A DNA stretch of 33,605 nucleotides from Pseudomonadota bacterium. Lineage in GTDB: Bacteria; Bdellovibrionota_B; Oligoflexia; Oligoflexales; CAIYRB01. Positions within the stretch are counted from its first letter, which is position 1. Every line of letters starts with the position of its first letter. The notes under the pieces were generated by a model. That model was not told the DNA's origin, did no database searches, and saw only the letters and a program-made list of their open reading frames with translations. This document shows, in pieces, positions 26,431 through 33,605 of the stretch. Both the position numbers and the translations under genes were made by a program. The stretch is taken from positions 1 to 33,605 of the forward strand of contig JAPLFX010000259.1 in NCBI GenBank assembly GCA_026390445.1, given 5' to 3'.

Positions 26431-28211
26431 GCGACCACCCAGGGCCAAGGTCGGCAAAGTCGCAGGTTTTCGGCTTCGGCGCATTCACCAAACGCTTTGC
26501 GCTGCCGCTTTGGCCATGGTACGCCGGCGGCTTCTTGCTGCTCGCCGCCGTCAACTTAGTCAGTCTGCAGATTCCCCAACTGGCTAAGATCATCATCAAT
26601 AGCTTGACCACTGGCGCCGACCTAAATGGTCTGCGCGGTGTGGCTTTGGCGATCGTCGGCTTAGGCTTTTTACTCATCATCATCCGGTCGCTATCGCGCA
26701 TCGTCATCTTCTGGCCGGGAAGGCGAGTTGAAACCGCCAGCAAATCGTACTTTTTCGGCCGCGTGCTGCGACTTAGCGAGGAGTTTTTTACCAGCCATGG
26801 CATGGGTGACCTGATCTCGCGCCTGGCCAATGACATCGCCCAGCTGCGCGCCTTTTATGCCTTTGGCGTGCTCCAGGTCCTGAACGTCATATTCCTCACC
26901 GTCTTCGCCATAGCCCGCATGGCCAGCGTGCATCTCATGCTGACTATCTGCAGCCTGATCCCTCTTGGCGTCATGTTCATCATCACCCGCTTTGCGATGC
27001 CACGCATGCATACCTACTCGCGCGACAATCTGGCTGCGCTTGGGACTTTGACCAATCGGGTGACCGAAGCCTTTGTCAATGTCCACGTCATCCAGGCCAA
27101 CGGTGCGACTCCAAGCTTTGCCGCCAGAGTGGAAGCACAAAATGCTGAGGTCCTCCGCACCAGCCTGCGCCTCGTCTATGTCCGCATGTTTGTGTTTCCG
27201 CTGATGACTTGTTTGGCCGGCGTGTCGCAGCTCATCGTGCTTTTTTATGGTGGGCAAGAGGTCATCGCCGGGCGCTTGTCGGTCGGCGATATCCTCGCCT
27301 TCAATGTGTATATCGGCCTGCTGACCTTTCCGTTGTCGGCCATGGGTATCATCTTGGCGCTATATCAACGCGCCAAAACGGCCCTCGAACGGATTGGCGA
27401 CATCGAACTAGCGGTGCCGCAGGGACGATTAAGCCCTGAGCCTGGCAGCAACTCCGACGCGCCGAAGCAGCACCCCCCGCCGCTGCTCGAGGTACGCGGC
27501 TTGAGTTTCCGGTTTCCGAGTAGCGCAAGTTCGAGCGAAAACGAGCCAACCCCTTTGGTCCTCGACGACGTCAGCTTCAGCCTAGCGCCGGGTGGACGTC
27601 TCGGCCTCTTTGGCAGCATCGGCAGCGGTAAATCCACCTTGTTTAACCTGATCACCCGGATCTATGAACCTCCGGCCGGGACCATCTTTTGGCGCGGAGT
27701 CGACGTTAGAAGCCTAGAGCCCATGGCACTGCGCCAGGAGATCGGCTACGCGTTGCAGCAAGTGCACCTGTTCTCGGCTAGCATTCGCGCCAATCTCGCC
27801 TTTGGCCTGACGCCCGTGCCGCCCGAGGTGGTTCTCGAAGAAGCCGCCCGCGGCGCCCAGATCCTCCCAGAAATCTTGGCCTTTGCTCAAGGCTGGGACA
27901 CCGAGATCGGCGAACGCGGCGTGCGCTTGTCTGGTGGCCAAAAGCAACGCCTCGCCTTGGCCCGCCTGTTGGTACGCAAACCACCGCTGCTGCTGCTCGA
28001 TGATGTCCTTTCGGCGCTGGATCAAGTCACCGAAACGAAACTGCTCGAATACATCTATGCCGTCGGTTCGGGCCTCATCATCGCCTCGCACCGAGGCTCA
28101 GCTCTGGAGCGCTGCGACCAAATTCTGATCCTTGAGCACGGCAAGATCGCCGCAAGAGGCTGCTACCTCGACTTGGTCGAACGCTATCCGGAGTTGGATA
28201 GTACCAAGTAA
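26427..28211 (+). CDS. ABC exporter half-transporter (TMD-NBD) with Walker B DD
   Basis: GLFGSIGSGKSTLFNLITRIYEPP, RLSGGQKQRLALARLLVRKPPLLLLDDVLSALD, IIASHRGSALERCD; ATGA overlap with previous gene. Confidence 0.92.
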   Translation: MSDHPGPRSAKSQVFGFGAFTKRFALPLWPWYAGGFLLLAAVNLVSLQIPQLAKIIINSLTTGADLNGLRGVALAIVGLGFLLIIIRSLSRIVIFWPGRRVETASKSYFFGRVLRLSEEFFTSHGMGDLISRLANDIAQLRAFYAFGVLQVLNVIFLTVFAIARMASVHLMLTICSLIPLGVMFIITRFAMPRMHTYSRDNLAALGTLTNRVTEAFVNVHVIQANGATPSFAARVEAQNAEVLRTSLRLVYVRMFVFPLMTCLAGVSQLIVLFYGGQEVIAGRLSVGDILAFNVYIGLLTFPLSAMGIILALYQRAKTALERIGDIELAVPQGRLSPEPGSNSDAPKQHPPPLLEVRGLSFRFPSSASSSENEPTPLVLDDVSFSLAPGGRLGLFGSIGSGKSTLFNLITRIYEPPAGTIFWRGVDVRSLEPMALRQEIGYALQQVHLFSASIRANLAFGLTPVPPEVVLEEAARGAQILPEILAFAQGWDTEIGERGVRLSGGQKQRLALARLLVRKPPLLLLDDVLSALDQVTETKLLEYIYAVGSGLIIASHRGSALERCDQILILEHGKIAARGCYLDLVERYPELDSTK

Positions 28212-28316
28212 ACAGCCGATTAGCACGTGCATGGTCAAGGCCCATGCTTCAGTTGCGCGGCAATCGTACCGAGATCCAATACAAGCGAACCGTGGCAACC
28301 CCTTGGTTGGGAACGT

Positions 28317-30230
28317 ATGGGCAGATGGTCGAAAAAATTTAGCCTTCACCAACCGACGATCACCCGGGACCTAACCCTCGGCTTGCTCGCCGTCGTGGCT
28401 GTGGTGTTGGCGATCTCCGGCCTAGCCAATTATTTTTACACCGAATACCACGACCAGCTGCAGTTGGAGGGGAAGGCCGTAGAGCTAGCCAATGATATGG
28501 CTTCGGTTTTAGCCACGCCGATGTGGAACCTCAATATCGAAGAGGTGAAAAAGATCGTCTCTATCTATCGCCGCTCTGATCTCGTCCTTGACCTGAGCGT
28601 GGTTGACGATGTTGGCGCAGACGTGGTTCCCTACAGCAAAAATCGGGACAACGCCATGCTCGAGCTAACCAGGGCGATCCACCTCGGGGAGCGTAATATC
28701 GGTACGCTGCATATCGCCTTCATCGACCAAGGCAGCCACGCTCGTTCCCTACAGATGCTGCTCTATTCCCTAAGTGTTTTTTCGCTTCTCACCAGCGCCA
28801 TCGCTACAGCCCTGACCGCACTGCTCAGGCGAGTCGTGAAGGAGCCGCTGACGCGCCTAAGCGCCGGCCTGGCCGACATTGCCGGTGGCAACTATGACCA
28901 CCAATTTGAGATGGTGCGCCAGGTCGACATGAACCAAATTACCGACAAAGTCACCGTCATGTCCCAAGAGATCGCCAAGCGCGAACGCTCCCTCAACCAC
29001 AACCGCAATCAGTTGGAGACGCTGAATCAAGCGATCCTGGACATCTTTTCCTGCTCCGATGCGCCGCTGCTGGTACGTCAGACTCTGGCTATGGCCTACC
29101 GGGTCTGCGGCGTCGACCACAGCTGGTTTGTCGCCGACGTTGACCAATCCAACACACCAGGCGGGGACAAGCTGACACCGCTGGCGGCCGTTCGCGGCCA
29201 GCTCTTTCCCGCCACGGAACGCGAGGTCCGGTTGCAGATGGAGAAGCAGGATGGTGAACGGACCTTCTCCTTCCCGATTCGTTCGCGCAGCCACAACGTC
29301 GGGCACTTCACTCTGGCTTTTCCGACCAAGCCAGAGGCCACCGTCGCCGCCCTCCTCCGCTCGTTGATGTCGATCGCCACTTTGGCGATGATGCGGCTGT
29401 CGCTGATTCGCGAGACTGCCCTCATTGCCGCCGAACTTCAAGTTGCCGAGACCGTGCAACGGTCGATGATCATCGACGAGGCCAAACTGCCACCGATCGC
29501 CGCCTTCGCCTTCCACTACGAACCGGTCTTGCGCGTCGGCGGCGACTGGTTCAGCGTCACCCAGTCCGGTGATGGCAGCAGCGTCTACGTCATCCTTGGC
29601 GACGTCACCGGCCACGGCTTGGCCCAAGGACTGATCACCACGGCGATGGCGGGTGCGATGAATATCATCGAGGCGATGATCCATGATTTCGACCAAGGCT
29701 CCATCTCGCGTCCAGCGCAGATCGTCACCCTGCTCAACAACGTGATGAATAAGCTGGTCGGTAAAAGCAATCTGCGCATGACCTGCGTCGCCGCACAGCT
29801 CGACTTTGCGGCGATGCAGCTGACCATCTGCAATGCTGGCCACACCTTTCCGCTGATTCTGCGCCAAAGCGGTAGCACCAAGCCGAAGCTCGAGTCGTTA
29901 GCAAAAAATCAGCAGTTCATGCTTGGTGACGACAGCACCCCCGAAATCGCCTCCCACCAGTACACCGACACCACCTACAGCTTCAGTGCAGAGGACTTGC
30001 TGCTATTCTATACCGATGGCCTGACCGAGGCCCTGGATAAAGACGGTCGTCCTTTTGTACGCAAGTTTCAACGCCACATCAGCAAGGTTGCCTCGGCCCA
30101 GCAGGTCAGTGATCTATGCCAGGAAGTCCTCACCCTGTTTCATGATCACGTGAAGGACGTCCCGGTCAAAGATGACATTTGCCTGGTGGTCGTTGGGAAA
30201 AAGCCGCTATCAGGTGTCAAGGCTGCATAA
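28317..30230 (+). CDS. Membrane-anchored signalling protein with C-terminal SpoIIE/RsbU-type PP2C phosphatase domain
   Basis: N-terminal TM helix, extracytoplasmic region, second TM and HAMP-like linker, then FHYEPVLRVGGDWFSV...VYVILGDVTGHGLAQGLITTAMAG...LTICNAGHTFPLIL...LLLFYTDGLTEALD...DDICLVVV. ORF starts at 28227; ATG 28317 preferred. Confidence 0.9.
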   Translation: MGRWSKKFSLHQPTITRDLTLGLLAVVAVVLAISGLANYFYTEYHDQLQLEGKAVELANDMASVLATPMWNLNIEEVKKIVSIYRRSDLVLDLSVVDDVGADVVPYSKNRDNAMLELTRAIHLGERNIGTLHIAFIDQGSHARSLQMLLYSLSVFSLLTSAIATALTALLRRVVKEPLTRLSAGLADIAGGNYDHQFEMVRQVDMNQITDKVTVMSQEIAKRERSLNHNRNQLETLNQAILDIFSCSDAPLLVRQTLAMAYRVCGVDHSWFVADVDQSNTPGGDKLTPLAAVRGQLFPATEREVRLQMEKQDGERTFSFPIRSRSHNVGHFTLAFPTKPEATVAALLRSLMSIATLAMMRLSLIRETALIAAELQVAETVQRSMIIDEAKLPPIAAFAFHYEPVLRVGGDWFSVTQSGDGSSVYVILGDVTGHGLAQGLITTAMAGAMNIIEAMIHDFDQGSISRPAQIVTLLNNVMNKLVGKSNLRMTCVAAQLDFAAMQLTICNAGHTFPLILRQSGSTKPKLESLAKNQQFMLGDDSTPEIASHQYTDTTYSFSAEDLLLFYTDGLTEALDKDGRPFVRKFQRHISKVASAQQVSDLCQEVLTLFHDHVKDVPVKDDICLVVVGKKPLSGVKAA

Positions 30231-30288
30231 GCGACGATTTAGGTCTAGGTGGTTGCGCAGAGTTGGCCGCATCTGATAGCTTCGCACG

Positions 30289-32181
30289 ATGAGCGCAGCG
30301 GTGAAAGACCAGTCCGAGGAGCAGGCAGGTAGTGAGCGAAGACGCGGCATCATCGCCGACGTCACTCGCTTGCGCATGCTGTGGCCATACCTTAGAGCTG
30401 ACAAGCGGCTCATCCTGTTCGCCGGCGCCCTGATTCCCATGATCTCCGGCGTGGAGACCGCCTTGCCTTTGGTCCTAAAACAGACCATCGATCACGGCAT
30501 CGTCGGCAAGGACATGCCCGCATTGCTACGCTATGCCGCTTGGTATCTGCTGCTGATCCTGCTGGCTTATGCCGCGCGGTCAGCGCAATCCGTGGCCACC
30601 GCTCTGGCCGTTTTGCGCATGATCAAAACCATGCGCGAGAAGCTGTTTTGGCATGTCATGAGCCTAAAAGCGGCGTTTCATGACCGGTCGATGAGCGGGG
30701 CTTTAGTCACTAGAGCGACCAGCGATTTTGATAACCTGAGCGAAACTCTAAACATGGGCGTGTTGACTTCGGTCGTCGACGTCGCCGTTCTCATCGGCTG
30801 CATCGGCGGGATGTTTACACTCAATTGGCGACTGGCGCTCTGTGCCCTGGTCATATTGCCGGTGGTTGGCGCCGTCGTGCAGTGGTTCTCTAAGGGACTA
30901 AAAGCGGCGATGCTCCAAGCCAGGGTCAAGATCGCCGCACTCAATGCCTTCACCCAGGAATGCCTCTTTGGCCACACCACCATCAAGCTCCTGAGTGCCG
31001 AAGCGAGGGCTGAGAGCGAGTATCATCTCCTAAACATCGAGTACCGCGATGCGCAAATGGGTAGCGTCATACTCGACGCCACGATGTTTGCCGTCCTCGA
31101 CGGCATCGCTTCGATCACCCTAGGCCTGGTACTATGGGTCGTGGTTGCAGGGGTGACCAAGACCTCGCTGGCCCAACCAAGCTGGGGAGATGCCCTCAGC
31201 GCGGGCGTCATCGTTGCTTTTGTCGCCTATATCCAGCAGCTCTTTGAACCGCTGAAGCAACTCGGCAACAAAATGGCCATGCTGCAAGGCGCCTTCACCT
31301 CCATCGACCGAATCTTTGGCGTCCTCGGTCGCGGCGAACAGGTCCATGGCACGGTGGTCCTGGACACGCTGCGCGGTGACGTGACCTTTGAACACGTATC
31401 CTTTGGCTACGGCGACGTCCAGGTACTAAAGGACGTGAGCTTTACGCTTAAAGCCGGCCAGAGCCTGGCCTTGGTCGGCGCAACCGGCAGCGGTAAATCG
31501 ACCGTCGTCAAGCTCCTCGCCAAGCTCTATGACGGCTACACGGGGCGCATCCTAGTCGATGGTCACGACCTGACCGAGCTAGAGCCTCAGGCCCTGCGCC
31601 AACTACTCGCAATCGTGCCGCAGGACATCGTGCTGTTTGACGGTAGCATTGCCTTCAACATCGGCCTTGGCCTCCCCGGCGCCACCCCAGAACGCATCGC
31701 CAGAGCCGCCAAACAGGCGAGTGCCGAGGCCTTTATCGCGCGTCTGCCAAAGGGCTTGAACGAGGATATCAAAGAGCAGGGCAGCAACCTTTCGCATGGT
31801 CAGCGCCAGCTCCTTGCCTTTGCCAGGGCCCTGGTCAAGGCGCCTAATCTGGTTATTCTAGACGAAGCAACCTCATCGATCGACCGCGAGTCGGAGCGCA
31901 CGATTCAAGTGGCGACCCAGAGCCTGCTCAAAGACCGCTCGGTGATCGTCATCGCCCACCGACTGTCGACCATTCGGCAGTGCGATCACATCCTAGTCGT
32001 CGATAAAGGGCGGATCGTCGAAGCGGGTAATCACGTCGAGCTGCTCGCCAAGCGCGGCGCTTATTTCGACCTATATAAGGGCTTTGTTGCCGCGGAGTCC
32101 TCGGAGTTGCAAGGGGACTCCAGTGACCTGATCCAAAAACAAGGAGCCCCGGAAGCCTTGCGGCCTCCGGGGCTATCATGA
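30289..32181 (+). CDS. ABC exporter half-transporter (TMD-NBD), canonical Walker B, atypical signature LSHGQ
   Basis: ALVGATGSGKSTVVKLLAKLYDG, NLSHGQRQLLAFARALVKAPNLVILDEATSSID, VIAHRLSTIRQCD. Confidence 0.93.
   Translation: MSAAVKDQSEEQAGSERRRGIIADVTRLRMLWPYLRADKRLILFAGALIPMISGVETALPLVLKQTIDHGIVGKDMPALLRYAAWYLLLILLAYAARSAQSVATALAVLRMIKTMREKLFWHVMSLKAAFHDRSMSGALVTRATSDFDNLSETLNMGVLTSVVDVAVLIGCIGGMFTLNWRLALCALVILPVVGAVVQWFSKGLKAAMLQARVKIAALNAFTQECLFGHTTIKLLSAEARAESEYHLLNIEYRDAQMGSVILDATMFAVLDGIASITLGLVLWVVVAGVTKTSLAQPSWGDALSAGVIVAFVAYIQQLFEPLKQLGNKMAMLQGAFTSIDRIFGVLGRGEQVHGTVVLDTLRGDVTFEHVSFGYGDVQVLKDVSFTLKAGQSLALVGATGSGKSTVVKLLAKLYDGYTGRILVDGHDLTELEPQALRQLLAIVPQDIVLFDGSIAFNIGLGLPGATPERIARAAKQASAEAFIARLPKGLNEDIKEQGSNLSHGQRQLLAFARALVKAPNLVILDEATSSIDRESERTIQVATQSLLKDRSVIVIAHRLSTIRQCDHILVVDKGRIVEAGNHVELLAKRGAYFDLYKGFVAAESSELQGDSSDLIQKQGAPEALRPPGLS
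32145..32174 (+). other. Strong GC hairpin overlapping the 3' end of the ABC gene
   Basis: agccccgga pairs with tccggggct, with further inner pairing; no T run follows. Confidence 0.6.
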
Positions 32182-32236
32182 ACCATATTTTGGAACCATC
32201 TGGGCGCTGGTTAGAGTCAGCCCAGACCTCAGGGGC

Positions 32237-33604
32237 TTAGTGCAGGATGCTGAAGTTGGTGAGCGATGCAGCCATCTGCTCCCTGGCAAAGTCGTTCTCG
32301 TTTTTGCCGGAAGTGCCAACCTTGCCGACGACCGTGACTTCAACCAGGGCACTGTAGCTGGAGGAGGCAAGGAACACCTTCTTCTCGCACTCGTCGTAGC
32401 CACCGATGTGACAAGGCACACTGGCGATCAGGTTGTTGGTCTCGTCGACTTGGGCGATGAATGAGGCGACAAAGTACTCGTTTTGGTTGAAGCTACCGTC
32501 GGCGACTTGACCAAGGGAGAAGGCTGGGGCCAAGTTGGTGCGGCACACCGCGATTTGCGACATCACCGTCGGCCAGCCGAAGAAGTCACGCATCACTGGG
32601 ATGGTGGGAGTCACGACGACCGTGCGGTGCTGACAGAGGTTCCAGAACTGCGAGCGGTTGCGGAAGAAACCTTGGTGGTAGTCGTAGACGTTGACATCGA
32701 CATGGGTCTCTTTGCCAGCGAGTACTAGATCGGCGTTGGTATTGGTTTCGATATGGTTGGGGGCGTAGTACGGCAAGCCCGTGTATTGGCCGTCACTAAG
32801 GATCGTCGTCTGACAGTAGTTGTAGACGTTTTTCGCTGAGTCCGAAGACTTGATACTGCGGTCCGCGTTACGATTGCAGGACGAGTTACCAATGTAGGCC
32901 AAGTCATCTTGCGCGGCGATTTGGTAGGCCACCAAAGAGGCCTTGTAGTTCAAAGTCGAGACGTACTCAGTGACGTGCGAGTCCGTGGGGACCGTGTACA
33001 TCAAACGCGAACCGATCAAGAAGTTCAGAGGTATCATCGGGACCACGACTGGCTGATCGACTGGCTTCTTACCGTCACCAGTAGTGCCAGGACCGTTACC
33101 GTTACCGGCAACGTTACCGTTACCTTCACCAGCTGCGGGAGCCTCGGCCAATCCAGCGGCCGTAAAGCTAACCGAGTCGCTGCCAATGACGGCGCTCGTC
33201 GCCTTATTCGTTGCTTGCACCGTCAAGTTGTACTGGGTCTTGTTGGTCATGCCCAGAAAGGTGAAGTAGGTGGCGCCGGTGCAATCCTTAAAGGCCGTAT
33301 CGCCGTTCAACTTGCACTGAAAGGTATAGTTGCTCAAGGCATCGCTGGTGCCGCGACCTGAGACATCAAAGGTCAAGGTCAAGGCCGCAGGGGTCGTTGC
33401 TAGAGTAGTCTCAGCCTTGTTTGAAATCACGACCTGAAGAGCTGCCGGAGCAGGTGCGACAGGGACGAGCTTCGCTTCTGGCGTAGGCGCAGGAGCTGCA
33501 CGTGTCTCAGGGGATTGGTTTCCCGCTGTGTTGTTGCCTGGGGTTGCCTCAATCGGCGCAACCGCTTCCGGAGTGGCGGGCGTGTCATCCGATTTGTTCT
33601 TCTT
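32237..33604 (-). CDS. Large secreted or surface protein, partial (N-terminus outside window); Ig/FN3-like module plus unknown C-terminal domain
   Basis: Frame is open to the window edge: KKNKSDDTPATPEAVAPIEATPGNNTAGNQ...APAPAALQVVISNKAETT... Pro/Ala-rich linker, beta-rich module with Cys pair (FQCKLNGDTAFKDCTGA), GNGN linker, Cys-containing C-terminal region. Confidence 0.72.
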   Translation of the reverse strand, partial: KKNKSDDTPATPEAVAPIEATPGNNTAGNQSPETRAAPAPTPEAKLVPVAPAPAALQVVISNKAETTLATTPAALTLTFDVSGRGTSDALSNYTFQCKLNGDTAFKDCTGATYFTFLGMTNKTQYNLTVQATNKATSAVIGSDSVSFTAAGLAEAPAAGEGNGNVAGNGNGPGTTGDGKKPVDQPVVVPMIPLNFLIGSRLMYTVPTDSHVTEYVSTLNYKASLVAYQIAAQDDLAYIGNSSCNRNADRSIKSSDSAKNVYNYCQTTILSDGQYTGLPYYAPNHIETNTNADLVLAGKETHVDVNVYDYHQGFFRNRSQFWNLCQHRTVVVTPTIPVMRDFFGWPTVMSQIAVCRTNLAPAFSLGQVADGSFNQNEYFVASFIAQVDETNNLIASVPCHIGGYDECEKKVFLASSSYSALVEVTVVGKVGTSGKNENDFAREQMAASLTNFSILH

Positions 33605-33605
33605 G

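Noticed and set aside
28857-29867. 336-aa ORF antisense to the SpoIIE phosphatase gene
   Set aside because: Fully overlaps a strongly supported CDS; composition is typical of an antisense frame in high-GC DNA.
1-33605. CRISPR array, tRNA/rRNA genes, transposase, integrase or prophage genes
   Set aside because: None seen on reading: no regularly spaced direct repeats with unique spacers and no recognisable mobile-element protein motifs; a tRNA scan was not possible.

Overview
A 33.6-kb, gene-dense bacterial window of moderately high GC. The host taxon cannot be fixed from the sequence alone. No rRNA, tRNA, CRISPR array, transposase, integrase or prophage gene was recognised. Recognisable genes include: rhodanese-like protein, gamma-carbonic anhydrase, two tandem related lipoproteins, a divergent UvrA, PdxA, a RoxA/YcfD-type 2OG oxygenase, FolK, acetoacetyl-CoA synthetase, an ImmA/IrrE-like protein with a degenerate active site, a PilZ protein, a very lysine-rich small protein, FolE2, a YejABE-type peptide importer without its ATPase, and two probable heterodimeric ABC exporters. 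The second exporter sits in a cluster with an ABC-2-like ATPase/membrane-protein pair and a membrane-anchored SpoIIE/PP2C phosphatase lying between its two half-transporters. The best leads are: (i) the ABC/SpoIIE-phosphatase cluster at 24.5-32.2 kb; (ii) the ImmA/IrrE homologue whose HExGH reads HLLGH; (iii) the tandem glycine-rich/coiled-coil lipoproteins next to a HELEVH putative zincin; (iv) the divergent UvrA; (v) two long intergenic inverted repeats; (vi) a truncated VOC-fold gene remnant. All family calls come from reading motifs. No database search was run.
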